Under the pieces are notes generated by a model. That model had not been told where the DNA came from, did no database searches, and saw nothing but the letters and a program-made list of their open reading frames with translations. The position numbers and the translations under genes are program-made. From Chionoecetes opilio (lineage: Eukaryota > Arthropoda > Malacostraca > Decapoda > Majidae): 64,000 nt of DNA. Below are positions 25,609 through 38,983 of this stretch, in pieces; position 1 is the first letter of the stretch, and each line of letters begins with the position of its first letter. The stretch lies in contig JACEEZ010026147.1 of the NCBI GenBank assembly GCA_016584305.1, positions 27,501-91,500 on the forward strand. The letters run 5' to 3'.

Positions 25609-28600
25609 GAATCTAGATGAACCTAAGTAGTGGATCTAAATTAAGGCACACTCCAGCATACATTTTTTTCACGAGTCATGTTAGCACTATTCCTAAGAGT
25701 TATCCAGTAAAGTATCATGATTTCCTTTCTCAGTGAACCATATTAATTAGCAAGTTGTGACTAGAGGAGGAGAGTGCCACACACACCCTTGCACCTGACA
25801 CACCTCTTCAAAGACCCCTTAAGAGGATTGCTTCTGGTAAACTAAATATGAACTACTGCTACTTCAGCATTTGTCTTTGTTCCCATTCTGACGATACTCT
25901 GGGACCACGAACTTATGACTTGTAAAACTAGATAAATAGTGGAGCAGAAAATAATCTAACATAATTTAATTGGTTCTATTTCCTCCCATCCCATCATGGC
26001 ATCATTTTGCTTGGTGGTAAACTTGTCACTTTTGCATGACTTGCATATTTTGTTATCATCGAGCCAATGATGTATTGGATGACTCACAAGTTTTAGTTAT
26101 GGTTCCCCTTGCATCATTACATTAACTTGCACGTCTTGAACTGCAAGTCAGTAAAAAAAGTTGTCTTTATACAAAAAGTGCGAGTATGTAAAATACCAAC
26201 TGCCTCATAAAGGCTACATACACACTAATGTTCTATTATACCCCAACCATCAACAATAATTTATAAATCAAATGACACTTAGGAAGGCACATAGTTACAC
26301 ATGGCTATCTACATGTAGACTAATTCCTGCCAAATTTGACTGAAATAAACTTGACCTTTGGCTCACTAGACCTGCTCATTGGCAAACTCCTTCCTCATAA
26401 ATATATGTTTGCCCACCTTACCAAAAATATCTATAAGTCTACTTTAACTGCAAATGATACATAGGTATACTTAAAGCAAAAAACATCAGATTTGAGGAAC
26501 TGTGCGTAAGAAGGGGGATAACACACAACTGGGTCAAAAAAGTTTCATATTGGATACCATTTCTTTCACCCTTGCTCTATATACATGCCTTGTCTGGATG
26601 CACCCATTCCCTAAATTATAAATCAAGTGAAATCTTCACAAAAAAACATTCGAGTTCACATTCTGGGCAGGAAGACAACTACATGTGTGCTCACACATAA
26701 AAAGGGGAAACATGCCATCGATGAGTGAGGAGACTCCTGGCCAATCCCAGCCTAGCAGCCCGCTGCCATCCTAACTCTTATTAACACAGGCCATGCCTTA
26801 TTACCTGCCACACCTACAACTGTCCTGCCTAGTTCTCTCAATACATAAGGAGGGAGATCTGTTTTTACACTTGCCCTGGATTACCTATTACTTACAGAGG
26901 TGTCTTTACCTTCTGTTTGGTAGCTTTTTCCTTTTGATGAGTGTGTGAATAGCCACAACACAGAGGGGCGGGGCTGCTACATGAAAGCCACAGAAGTGAC
27001 TGCACATTATTATCAGTTATGTTCAATACCATTACTATACCCTTACTATTCATAACAACAAAATTACCTCTAAAAAACCTACCCATAAAAAAACAGAAAA
27101 ACATAGTGTTGGAATGAGTGATGCTCGGCACAAGTGGGGAACATGCATGGGTGCGATGGTTATGATGGTGGGCTACAGTGTTCTTCTTGTACAAACTTCT
27201 TTTGTAAGTAAAACCTATTTTTGGCCTGAAATGTACTAAGAGGTTTGTTTAAGTAAAAATACCCATAACTACATTACATAATGTTTTTCAATTATTTTAT
27301 CTTTTTACTGTAAAATTATAGGTACATTCATGGACAAAAATGTATTAAACTTCATACATTAACGGAAAGTAAACAGTGCTAGCTATCTATAGAATATTAC
27401 TGATGCAACAACTTAAAAACAATTAAGTTATGGTTTCTTTTACTTTGCCGAACTTTCTGAATGCGTTTTCTCACATTTACCCTTTCAGCGCATTTCCCTC
27501 TTCTTACTCACGCAGCCTCATTTGTATTTTGCTATAAAGACATTCACATGGTAAAAATAACATGTAAAGTATCTGATAACTCACAATTCTGTTACACGTT
27601 AAATCCTGTCATTTGAACACTTCAATGCAGTGATGTAGCCCTGATGCAGTTTGTCAAATGTGATGCGCTGTATGCTTTATCATAAGAAATTGCCTTTACA
27701 AAGTAATGAGTTTTTACTAATCTACTATATCTACTCCCCAAGATGCAATGTTGCAAGAGACACAGTTTGACACAAATATGTTCATGCATCTTTTACAACA
27801 AAGTCGGCTCCTTGGAGTAGGACATTTTATCACATTGCTGAATGGGAAGAACTCGTCCTTGGTGCCAATATTGACTTATTTCTTCATTGTACTAATATCT
27901 GCGTACACAAAATATACATCTCTGATATAAAATATACACTAAATAAATATGTGCGGGGAGCAAGGTGGTGGGGGTGGATCCAGGCAGCATTCAGCGCACC
28001 TACACAGCCCTGGACTCGCCTGTCCCGTTGTCTGGAAAGCCATGGAATTTTATGGTTGCAGTGATGCAAAAACAATACAAGCTAAACCATTCCATGTCAT
28101 GTTTATAAAGATGAAGATCCTTTCCATTATTAATAAGCACATCATACATACACATGTGTCATGTGATTGAATTACTAATGATGCAAGGATGATGCTATAC
28201 ATCATTATAAATACAATGAAAAGCAAAGTGGACAATTTGTGACACTACAATAGGCCTTGATGGGTTAGGAAAATGTCCTTCAGCTGTACTTCTTTATCCA
28301 ATGGAAAATAATAATCAATATTTGTATGATGAACTAGTACACAATTTTCTAAAAGTATAAAATGCTTGATATCTGGCTGGAGCTTGTAACTTATGCGTAC
28401 ACGTGTGAGCAAAGTCAAACCACAATGTCATGGTTCCAGTCATGCATTTATTGTTTCAAAAGAAAATACAGACATTTTAGAACACATAACTAGAGAAAAC
28501 ACTCTCTGAAAGCAGAGCTGAACATGAAATACCCCCACAACATGATTACAAATCGAGAGGGTTTAACTTTTTGTCTATATCACTTTTACATGAAAGAAAG

Positions 28601-30580
28601 CTTTTGGGCACCACTGGTCACACATACAACTCTAAAGCCTTCGCTTACGCTGATGTAGGCAGATGATATGTTCGTAGCGGTGGCTGTCAAAGTCTTGTTA
28701 TTCATCCTCCCTTGAGTAAAAAGCTGGTACTTTTTGATAAGTCGGTGATGAAGACAAATTAGCAGATATTTGCAGGACTTGATTATACATAGGTCATCAC
28801 CAGTGTTCCCATAACAACTGTTACCTCCTTTTACTAACTAAACCTAAACTAAAAGAAAAAAAATATGTACAGTGAAGGCACAGTATCGTAAGGCCACACA
28901 TGCTCTTCCCACAGCACCTCGGTGAATGTTTTAATAGAATGAAAGACAACATGACATCTCATCTGTATGCTAGACATGCTCACTGCCAGATGATCTTCCT
29001 CAAGCACTGTGCAATTTTCTGAGACCAGAAATAAATTTGAAAGGGGACGTGAGATTAGTTACAAACCAGTGGCCACTGTATTGGCTATTGAGAAATCCTA
29101 TTTGGTACTAAACTACGTACTTTGAAATATATCCCAGAAAATCCACATGGTTTTAAATAGAACATAGGTTTATTCATTCAAATTTTCAACCAGTGACTTG
29201 GAGGCACAGCATTAAGAGCAAATGATTATCAATCCTCCATTGTGAGACCATTACAACACAGGTTTGTTCGTCTCAGGTGCCTCTCGTTACTGTGATAGAG
29301 GCTCAGTCTACTTACTCATTATCCATATGAACTCATGTATTTCTATTTCCATTCCTTAACTGGGTTGGAGGATAGATAAGGTTATACTGTACCATCAAAT
29401 GAAAGCCCAATACTATCACAGCCATTGTCTTAAATTACTTTGAGAATCACTGAGAAAAAAGAAAGTACCGATGAATACCTTCACAGCTTATAAAGATATT
29501 CTTCTGTTGTGGGATTCATCTAAATAAGGAAACAATAGCATAATAATTTGTAAGCTTTCTCTCAACAACATTCCCCCTGATATCAGCAGCAGCAGTGATT
29601 CTTAAATAAGACAACAACTTTTTAGTCTCAGCACAACTTTTCCTGAACTCTCTCCAAGAACACCGAAATTTCTATAAGCAAACAAGAATGCACTGTGGTT
29701 AGGTTCTCAAATGAGCACATCATTAGATTCTTGGATGAAGTGAAGGAATAAAGCCATTAACAGGAAATGGGTTGTGAATCAACATTCGCCTTGATAGAAC
29801 AAATGTAACAAAAGCACATATCAGGTTGAGGAGGCAGAACAGTAAAAGGTTATTTGTCATGAAGTATAGAAAGCTAGACTGAGGTGAGTACAGCTTCCAA
29901 ACCCCGTCATGTATAACAGTATATCTAAAAGACAAAATAGTTATGGTATGAGGGCTTGGAACAACAAACTCATTCATATGGGTCAGTCACCCTGTCATTT
30001 GTTATACCATCTCATACTAAGATAGAAAGATAAACTGATTCTCTGTATTGTAAATTGGGAGTTGAGTTTGGGCTTTGAGTTCCATCATAATTTGCTTTCT
30101 GGGACACACAACTGCAACCAAAGCAAGGCTACAGAACATGAAAACCTGCTAGATCTCATTAATGGGTTTATAAGATGGGAGATAACTGTTAAGGTAGTGC
30201 TGGATACAAAGTCAACGAAACAAGCCTGAAAATGTGTTTAGAGAAGACAGCATACCTACCCTTTTTGTTCATACTAAGCTTCCTATCTCTCCTGTTCTAA
30301 GGTGCCTCTCCTTTGCTCCAGATTTATGATATCTCTATGGTCCAAATTCCATCAACTTCATCATCATTTGGATGGATGCACCTATTTGCTCTGATTTCTG
30401 AATTTTGTGCTAATCCTGAAATTTCATTAAAAGCTTTCATTTTATAAACTTTAATGTCTATTGATTTTCACTGGGGAAACTAACATGGCAAAGTACACAG
30501 TATTTAGCATACAGACCAGAGGGTTAGTAAAAAGATCAAGAAAAACAACATGCACACCACACACTACACCCAAACAGTGC

Positions 30581-30873
30581 CTAATTACCTTTACTCTTGG
30601 TGGGGTACACAATGAAGAGAAACAGCTGGAAGCCGGAGAGAGCAAAACCAATCAAGTTGGGATACTTGACAAAGCTGTTCTCGATGATGATGCCGTACAA
30701 CCACCAGAGGCCCGAGACTAGGAATGTGGTGGAGATGAGGGGGAAGGGCAGGGTGTTGGTGCTCTGCGTGCGGAACACCTCAGTCAAGGAGACGAGCGGC
30801 GAGGCACAGAAGATGATGCTCCCCAGGCAACACATCAGACCGACTCGTGTTTTGATGGTCTCGTCATTATCAC
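30581..30873 (-). CDS. SWEET1: SWEET coding exon 4 (second MtN3 repeat, stop)
   Basis: The acceptor is gcttgcag|GTGATA. It encodes the second repeat (GLMCCLGSIIFCASPLVSL, NTLPFPLISTTFLVSGLWW, GFALSGFQLFLFIVY) and ends KSKGN then TAG at 30581-30583. AAAG|GTAATT just before the stop could serve as a donor, but stopping here gives a normal family length. Confidence 0.93.
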
Positions 30874-33510
30874 CTGCAAGCATCAAGGTTAGGTTAAATG
30901 ACACCCTCTGTTCATATACCATATACCTCTATTCATATATGTCGTTGCATAAGACAACCTTTTAAATGTAAAAATACCACCAAGAAATAGAGGGTCATCT
31001 TAGAATCCAAGTATAAAATGTGAGCCTATAATCTTGTGGCATACAGTAAGTTGTAAGTATGGGCAATGGTTGGCAGTGGGCTAACTCCTGCCATGGTAAT
31101 TACCTGAACAATACAAATACCTTGAAAATATTCTTGAAAAGACAAAAGTACTTCAGATTTTGTTTTTTGCTGCACTATAGACAGGTCAAAGAAAAAAAAA
31201 CAAATCAACTAAAAAATAAATAACAAAATAAGTAAAAACAAATACGTAGAACAAAATAGATTCTGTGAAGTCACCATCCAACCAAAAATGTAAATATTAA
31301 AATCACCTTTATCTGCAAATTACTAGATATGTGATAGAGTATGTGATCTTGTAGAAACTCCTAGGGAGAAATCTCAGTACATACTTTACTTACATGTAGG
31401 GCCAACTAGTTAAAGCAGTTATTAGTGGTTCTAACAAAAAAAAAGCAGAACAAAAGGTATGTCTTTGTTTCCTCACAATAGAGCCCTTGCATCACCTGAG
31501 AGGAAGACGTAGTACTGGATGGCAGCCACCGCCATCATGGCAACAGTCAGCTGCCGCCGCACAGTCAGCCAAGGACCCGGGGCAATGCAGTATCTCACGT
31601 AAGTACAAAGATAGATCACCTGTGAAGGAAACAGGTTTTTAGTCAGGTTCATTCACACTTCACATGAAATAAAGCATATTTTTCTTTATACTTTTTTTTA
31701 CCAGCAAAATCAATCAAAGATGATTTTGCCTATAAGGATTTTGCCCAAAGATGATTTGTCCTATAAGACAGAACAGAAATAGATGAAAGTCAACAGCTGA
31801 GGATAATTGAAATGCCATTATATGAGAATCCTCAGTCCACCAAAGCAGTAAACACAATGTTAGAGAATGTTTCATCATTGGGTTAATGATATGAAGGTTT
31901 ATTTAAACTAAGTAAATTATTCAGATATGTGAGTGAAACCTCAGAATACTGTTACAAAACTTTAGGGTCACAAACCCAGATGGAGTGTTTGGAAAAGGCA
32001 CACGAGTTAAATTATTATGATTAGCATATCATCAGAAATAAGTGATGAGAGTCCAAAGTTTAAATGCAGACCTACCAAGCAGCTTCCCGTCATACGCCCG
32101 CCACAAGGCAGGGTGCACAGAAACTCATACATGGCTCAACAGCAGAGCCTCAGCAAAGACGGAAACAATGGCTATCTGGTGCTTGAAAATAATAACTGTT
32201 TAGTCAATGGGCAGCTGGGCATTAATGGCATAACTAGGTTGACTTTTCTTATGTCACACTAATTGTAAAGATTCAACATGTCTATACCTAAATTACGAGT
32301 ATCACATCATCGAGCTAAAGAATAACTATTTACAAATAAAATCCCATCATGTTCATAGGCAATATAAGACCCCAGTCCCACCAAAACACGTACGTTCACG
32401 GATGCTACACGGACCCACACGGTTGTACACGGCAGCTACACGGTAGACCCCGGATAGGCCTCCCAGATATAGGGAGGATATCCCTCCGGATAGGCCGGAT
32501 GGGCCTCCCCGGAGGCTTGCACGCAAGCCTCTTAAAAAATGTCTACACGGATCACCACGGATCGCCAAGGATCTTGGGGGACCACCACGGTGGAACACGG
32601 TGCTCCTGCTCGCCACAACGGTGCCTACACGGTGGTTACAAGGATCGACCGAAAATCACGTCCGTGTTGATCCGTGTTTATCCGGGGTCCCAGTGGGACT
32701 GGGGTCTAAAGTTAGTCATTTCAGACCACAGCCTATCACATGAAATAGGTCTCAGATAAACCTTTCACTTCAATACATAATAATCATTGTGACAGAAATC
32801 AAGACAGAAAGTGGGGGAACTATTACCTGCAAGGTGAGCCCCACGGCATTGGTGATGGACATGGAGGCGTCCCATAGCAGAAGGCTGTAGGTGAGCCACG
32901 TGCTGGAGGGAAATAACAAAAATGTCACTGCTTACTCACCCTCATTATCACTATCTTAGATTTTACATCTCTATTCATGGGGAGAATACAGTGATGGATG
33001 TACAGTGATGGATGTCAATCAGGGAATACTTTACAGGGTTCATCTGGGGTTCGCATGATCCCATTCCACACATGTACTCCATCCTTACTCCCAAAAGTTT
33101 TCTGAATCTGTATCAATTTATTACAATTTGCATATCAACACTGAATGTAAACAATGTACAAAAAAACAAAGGTTACTCACAGAATAGGCTCAATTTTATT
33201 TCCATTTATTTGCTACCCTCAAATTATGTTAAAAATTAGGCCAAAAATATCAAGCCACACAGGTCAGTATAGCACAGCCAGGGATTCTTGGACCTCTCTC
33301 TGATAACTCACCTGGTTGAGAACAATCCCCCAACAAAGGGGAAACCAGAAATGTCCCCAGTGGACCCCTGCCTGATGATCTTGCGGCAAATATCAGTGCC
33401 GCTCAGGAACTGAATGATGGTGACAATCGTGGCTATGGTGGCGATGATGTCTTTGTAGTCCTGCAGCGTCATTTTGATTTCTTAGAAAGGCACAGCTCTG
33501 TTCTGCAATC
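30581..33510 (-). CDS. SWEET1: SWEET family sugar transporter, 217 aa, complete
   Basis: SWEETs are seven-helix membrane uniporters for mono- or disaccharides, built from two triple-helix MtN3/saliva repeats. Coding exons are 33312-33472, 32827-32902, 31496-31619 and 30581-30873, with phases 2, 0, 1. They join without a break into 217 residues, normal for animal SWEETs. Visible landmarks: TIATIVTIIQFLSG (helix 1), GDISGFPFVGGLFSTSTWLT (loop and helix 2, with the conserved Gly-Phe-Pro), SMSITNAVGLTLQ (helix 3, conserved Asn), and in the second repeat SPLVSLTEVFRTQSTNTLPF, then FLVSGLWWLYGII and YPNLIGFALSGFQLFLFIVY. The ATG is at 33470-33472, 38 bp after an acceptor (ctctttcag at 33511), so an untranslated first exon is expected further upstream. 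Animals usually have one or few SWEET genes, but the orthology call is by family only. Confidence 0.95.
31496..31619 (-). CDS. SWEET1: SWEET coding exon 3
   Basis: The acceptor is ccttcacag|GTGATC and the donor CTCTCAG|GTGATG. It encodes VIYLCTYVRYCIAP, then AMMAVAAIQYYVFLSG, the end of helix 3, the linker, and helix 4 which joins the two repeats. Confidence 0.92.
32367..32707. mobile_element. TIR element with ACACGG repeats in SWEET intron
   Basis: AGACCCCAGTCCCACC at the left and GTGGGACTGGGGTCT at the right are exact inverted ends. The 341-bp interior is GC-rich for the region and built of many CTACACGG / CACGGAT words in both orientations. It lies between SWEET coding exons 2 and 3. Confidence 0.75.
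32827..32902 (-). CDS. SWEET1: SWEET coding exon 2
   Basis: The acceptor is ccctccag|CACGTG and the donor TTGCAG|GTAATA. It encodes TWLTYSLLLWDASMSITNAV then GLTLQ, helices 2 and 3 of the first repeat with the conserved Trp and Asn. Confidence 0.93.
33312..33510 (-). CDS. SWEET1: SWEET exon with start codon (coding from 33472)
   Basis: The acceptor ctctttcag precedes 38 bp of 5' leader and ATG at 33472. It encodes MTLQDYKDIIATIATIVTII, the first helix, then SGFPFVGGLFST. The donor AACCAG|GTGAGT leaves two bases that make Ser with the next exon. Confidence 0.93.
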
Positions 33511-33956
33511 CTGAAAGAGTAAAAAAGAATCTACAGCAAAATCCAGTAAAGATAAGCTTCTTTTAGACATCACCTGCAAAGAATGAGTACCATGTACTAC
33601 ACAAGGTATTAGTGCATCCCCCAGATAATAAATCCTTACATATTTAATTGTGTAATCTCGTTATTCTGAGTATTTTCATGTTTGAGCAGGCTCGGAAAAT
33701 TAAGAATTAAAGAACCAAATTCGTGAATAGTCAGGTTAGGAAGTTAGAAAAAGCTAGGTTAGGTTTAATCAGGTTAGGTTACAAAAAGTTAAGTTAGGTT
33801 TAGTCAGTTTAGGAGGTTACAAAAGGTTTGGTTAGATTTAGTCATGGCAGAGAGGAGCTGGTGGCAGTGGGCCCAGTGCGAGGGTAGGTAGTGGGCCAGT
33901 GGGTGGCCCCCACCCCAACACTGTGTACTGTATGACAAAAGATTAGGGATAATTTA

Positions 33957-36215
33957 CAGTTTCACCCAACCAACGATTTTCTGATGCGCCTTATGTTTTT
34001 CTGTGTTTTGAATGAATCTGCGGATCACCTGAAGATCCGTCACCCCAGAATGTCCACCTGAAGATCAGTCACCCCAGGATATCCCACCTGAAGATCCGTC
34101 ACCCCAGCCCACAGTGAATGTAATTTATAAAATTAGGATGACAAATATATTCCTTTGTGCTATGCATCTTTTTGTGAAAGTTTAAAGAAAAAATTAAGAG
34201 TAATATACAGTATTCCAAAATACAAAATACATTATACTTTACTCAGTATTCCAAAATACAGTAGGCTACATTTATTTCGTGGATTTATACTTCAGGGAGT
34301 CTTTTGTTTGGCATTTCCACAGAAAATTATCCTTCGATCTGGAGTATTTTGTCCAATTCATCCAGTTATCACAGGTATCACACTTAACTTCACGCTTTAA
34401 AAGTCTGTTTTGTTGAAGCCACCGAATAACTAGTGGAATCCCTACACAACAGTGGTAGGACGCTATGGTTTAGAAGGTAGTGCGTGCCAGGGTACACTGA
34501 GTTAATGTTTTTTAGCCCGCTTAATTTTTTTTATATAGTCCTCCTACCTGACTGGAGCTAGGGTCCTGGCTCCTCCCTTTTACCCATTTGACCTGACCTC
34601 ACTTGGAAGGTGAAGTCAGGTCAGGTCTTGACCCCACCTGAAGAACTGTCACCCCAGGTGTTGCCACCTAAAGAACCGTCACCCCAGGATATCCCACCTG
34701 AAGAACCGTCACCCTGCCAAACTCTGGGGTGACGGATCTTCAGGTGATCCGAATCTGCTAATTAAGGTTAGGTTTCATTAAAACCTATAAGGTTAGGTTA
34801 GGTTTCATTAAAACCTATAAGGTTAGGTTAGGTTTCATTAAAACCTATAAGGTTAAGTTAGGTTTCCTTAAAGCTTATAAGACCCTGACAAAATTTTCCC
34901 GGCCAAGTTTTAGTGCTTTTTCTGATGAGATTTTTTTGGGGGGAGGTGGGGGGGAACTATGGTTTTGCGCAAATTAAAACTATCTCCATTAGAAAAAGCA
35001 CCTATTTTAGGCCAGGAAAAACTAGTCGGTGTCTCTGAAAAAGACCGTGAAACTCTCGTCCATTATTACCCAAAACACACCAGAAAGACATAAGGCGCAT
35101 CAGAAAATCGTTGGTTCGGTGAAACTGTAAATTGACCAAGTCCTTCATAAGGTAGTGAGTGAGATATGGCAGGGTTGATAAAACGATCTTACCAAAAAAG
35201 GCTGTATCGGTAGACCAGGATCATCATGTGTTCAATAGAGAGTAGAGATCACAGCCGGCATACAGCCGCCGTATCTCCAGCCCTAGCCGCGGCGTTATCT
35301 TTTTTCGCGGGCACGGCCACCTCCTCACCACACAGATCTCCCGTCACAGGGGGATGACAGCCTCCGACTTCACTCCTCCGTGCCATCTTCTTTCGCTGCA
35401 CTATTGGTAAGGACACTGATGGCTCCTGTACTTCCTGAGGCAACAGCCAGCCATGTCAGCCCACGTGAGGGACGCGTAGAGAGAACACACGACTCTACAG
35501 TACGTAGGTATGTGCATATTCTCCGATTTCACGCTTGACAACTTTGTCAACATTTCAGCTCAGCCCTGTTTTCTTTTCATCAAAATTGGCAAAATTTAGT
35601 GCAAAAGTTGTGTTGTGAACCCCCTAAGAAATCAGTTTTTTGTGTTTTCCTGTGATTGCACGAGCTTACACATGATTTGATGACGTAGTACACACATTGA
35701 CCCCTCAACTCGTTGCAGAAACAATTCTCGAAAATTCTCGGAACATTTCTGAAATCACGTACATTCCGCGAAAATGGAGATGTGTTTCGTGACAGGTCGC
35801 CAAAACGCTCGTCAATTTTGCTGAAGGCGAGTGAAATCAATCTTGAAACTAATAAAATAAGTTTCATTAGTTATTTGTCCGTCTATATGTCGAATTTGAT
35901 AAGTTTTTATCGAGTAGCAACAATTTTATTAGGCTATCTGTAATCGATGTCAATGCACTGTTTTTCATGTCGTTGTTCGTTCGTTCTGTTTGTTTGTTTG
36001 GTAATTATGGAGGAGAGTTTCACGTTCGTTTTCAGAGACACCAACTACTTTTTCTTGGCCTACAATAGGTGCTTGTTCTAATGGTGCTAGTCTTATTTTG
36101 CGCAAACCAAAAAAAAAAAAAAAAAAAAAAAATGAAAAAAAAAAAAAAAAAATGAAAAAAAAATGAAACCTAACCTAACCTTATATGTTTTAATGAAACC
36201 TAACCTAACCTGAGT
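33957..36215. repeat. Interlocked inverted repeats upstream of the SWEET gene
   Basis: Pair 1: ACAGTTTCACCCAACCAACG ATTTTC (33957) against its complement ending near 35131. Pair 2: 34965-35065 against 36005-36105 (AATAGGTGCTT, GAGACACC, GAGAGTTTCACG), extended by AGGTTTCATTAAAACCTATA tandem units at 34765-34880 against the complement at 36160-36215. ACCTGAAGATCCGTCACCCC units repeat at 34027-34110 and 34630-34745. Confidence 0.7.
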
Positions 36216-36919
36216 GTTCTTGGCTGAGTGTTCATTATGCCAAATTTTTATCGGTCACAATCATCCTATTGCTTTTATAAGACAAAAATATGCCCAAAAG
36301 GCGAACTTCTATTTGATGTAACTTTCTTATTTTAGGTCCTAGAAGGGTCATCTTGGTGTCATTGGAAAGTTTGTTTCAAGACCTTTCCACTGATACCTCT
36401 TGCAATAGCATTTAACAACTTTGATATTTTTTGCCACATAGCTACAGTACGTGGCACCTGTTGGACTCTTACCTCGCTGGTGTTTCTCTCCACCTCGGCT
36501 CAGGATGGAGTGCTACTGGCCACTCACCGGGTCATGGCGATGGCAGACTTTCATTAACTACTAAAGAAGGCACAAGAAGCCCATGGTAACACTCACCTAC
36601 TTGTCAATCTGTCACGGGATGGCCACGGGTCCAACACCACTACCACTGTTGTTGTTGGGGGTTTGATGGGGCTGCTCCACTACCACTACTACACATCAAA
36701 ACATACGTGGTGATCTTAATCTTGATCCTAGAAGAACTTTGTTTAATAGATTGGGATTTATTTAACACTGCGGCTCCTGCTGCAAATAATAGAAAAGGAC
36801 AAATAAGCAGTGGTGGGCGCCGTTAATCATTTCAGGTACTCTCGGGGCTGCAAGAGGATGATACGGAGGTTAGGGAGGTAGACGATACATCATTACCAAA
36901 GGGTTTAAAATTTTGGGTT

Positions 36920-37395
36920 TTTTTGGTGACAGTCAGGTTAGACATCTTGACAGCAGGTTCTGTGACAGAGAAGGGATGCGCATGAAGTCGGTGAGTTACC
37001 CAGGAAGGGGATAGTTATGTTAGTGAAAAGATATTTGAGTGCTTTGGCGGCCCAAGGGAAAAAGCCCATCGTCTGCCTGAGCGCTGGGGGAAATGATGTT
37101 GAGTGGTAAAGTGAGGATTTGCTACGGCGGTTAAAGGAAGCTGTAGGTAAAGTTAGGGACAGGGGTGGTTCCCGTGGTGTGTGGTGTCCTTCCAAGACGC
37201 TTTGTTGACGACATGTGGTACTCCAGGGCTATTGCGGTGAATTGGCGCTGGCACTTCATTGCAAAGCCAATGGTTGGGCCTTTGTCGACAGCTGGGACCT
37301 CTTTTTTCGGGCATAACAGCCTCTACCGCAGGGACGGGGTGCACTTTTCGAGGAAAGGAGTTCAGATCTTGTCTGAATCCCTGAAAGGGAGGTAG
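36920..37395 (+). pseudogene. LINE ORF1 remnant with SGNH esterase domain
   Basis: Across frames the three SGNH hydrolase blocks are visible: a GDSQVRHLDSRF block near 36928, an AGGND-like block (GCTGGGGGAAATGAT) near 37085, and RRDGVHFSRKG near 37330, with the DxxH catalytic pair. Esterase-type ORF1 proteins are known from CR1-clade LINEs. Several frame changes show it is dead. Confidence 0.7.
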
Positions 37396-37565
37396 ATGCA
37401 CTGCAGGCTTTTTAAGATAGAGAACGGGTTTAGACACGGGGTTGGGGTAAAGGAAACTTGCGACACTAGGAGATTTCAGAAGGCAGGGAACTAAAGTGAT
37501 TCGTAAGAAGAGAGAGAGGAGTGGGTTTAGTTAAAGATAAAGGGAAAATTGACAAAAAAGAGGAG

Positions 37566-38270
37566 TTCTTGAGGTTTTACTATACAAACTGTAGGAGTAT
37601 TTAAAAAGATAGATTTCCGAGAGAATAAATAGTGTAGAGGATTTTGATATAATAGCATTAAACAAAACATGGTTGGATATGTCAGGAAAGGTATTCGATC
37701 CGGAAGTCGAGATAGCTGGGTATAAGTTTTTTCACAAGGACAGAGTAGGCAGACGAGAGGAGGAGTTGCGCTTTATGCAAGAGATGCATTGCAGTGTTGT
37801 GTTAACAATGTTAAAAACAATGACAGCATAGAGTCTATATGGTAGAGGTTACTGAGGGAACTGAGAAAATGGTTTTGGGTGTAGTGTATAGGCCTCCAAA
37901 CTTATGTAAAGAGGATTCAGCTCCTATATGGGAAGAAGAAACAAGGCCTGCAGATTAATCGATTATGCGTGGTGGGAGATTTTAATCTTAGGAATATAGA
38001 CTGGGATTTAATCATAGGTGACAGCGATGCAGATGAATTGTTAAATTATAATCCAGGATAACTTCCTAAGTCAAGCAATCAAGGAGCCTACTAAGGAGAT
38101 AATATTCTAGATCTATTGCTGACAATAGAGACGATTTTAGTTACAAATGTGGAGGTCGGGGGAATTAGATTTTTTAGCGACCATTATGAGATCAGATTAG
38201 CTTAAATGGGAAGTGGGAAATTAAGTGGCAATAGGCATCAAATACCTAATTTCAGAAAGGCAATTATGCG
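37566..38270 (+). pseudogene. LINE endonuclease remnant
   Basis: Fragments in changing frames match an apurinic-type LINE endonuclease: FYYTNCRS at the start, LNKTWLD, GGVALYARDALQC, VLGVVYRPPN and VGDFNLRNIDWD. Stops and frameshifts interrupt it many times. Confidence 0.75.
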
Positions 38271-38983
38271 GGATTAAGAAGACACCTGGAGTTATTAATA
38301 AGAGGGATGGGATGGAGGGCAGAAATTTCCCAGACAAGGCGTTGTCAGCTGGAAAGGCCAATTATGAAGATTAGGAAGGCACCTGGAGGTAATTGACGCG
38401 GTCAGATATGGTAGTGAGTCGAGGCTGAGGAGATATTAGAGCGGTTAGACAGGGAAGTGAGGTCAGGGCTAAGGAGGTAATTAGAGAGGTTACAAGGGAA
38501 TGGGGTCGGGCTGAGGAGATTATACCTCATTTGTAAGGAATATAATTGACGGACAGAAAGAATATTCCTTATAGGGAATAAGGTCCAGAAAGAGGATCCA
38601 AATGGATGACCACCAGTTAAAACACCCATTGGATAAAAAGAAACATTTATTTAAGGTTCAAGGCAGATTGGTAAACAAAGAACAGTATAACGTGATGGCG
38701 AGGACAGTGAGAATTAACTCGAGTTGCTAAGAACAATTATGAGATTAAAGTAGCAGAACATGCGAACAGGACCCAAAGGGGTTCTAATCAGGTTTATAAA
38801 CAAAGACAAGGGAATTAGTTGGGCCCTTAAGGTCAGGACAAGGTGAGGTTTTAAAATACGGATGAGGATATGTGTAGGAGTCTAAATGATTATTTCTTAA
38901 GTGTTTTTTACGGAGGAGGATACACAGACGATACTGATAGTGAACAGATGTTCAAAGAAGCGATGAGGAGAAACTCAAGATAT

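Noticed and set aside
30461..30965. Plus-strand open frames over the SWEET last exon
   Set aside because: They are antisense shadows of the conserved SWEET coding sequence on the minus strand.
34765..34880. Telomere or interstitial telomeric repeat (TTAGG)n
   Set aside because: GGTTAGGTTAGG occurs as part of a longer 31-bp unit with TTTCATTAAAACCTATAA, not as a pure TTAGG array.
35249..35943. Several 64-95 residue frames between inverted-repeat arms
   Set aside because: No recognised motif; they fall inside repeat structures and contain no consistent splice signals.
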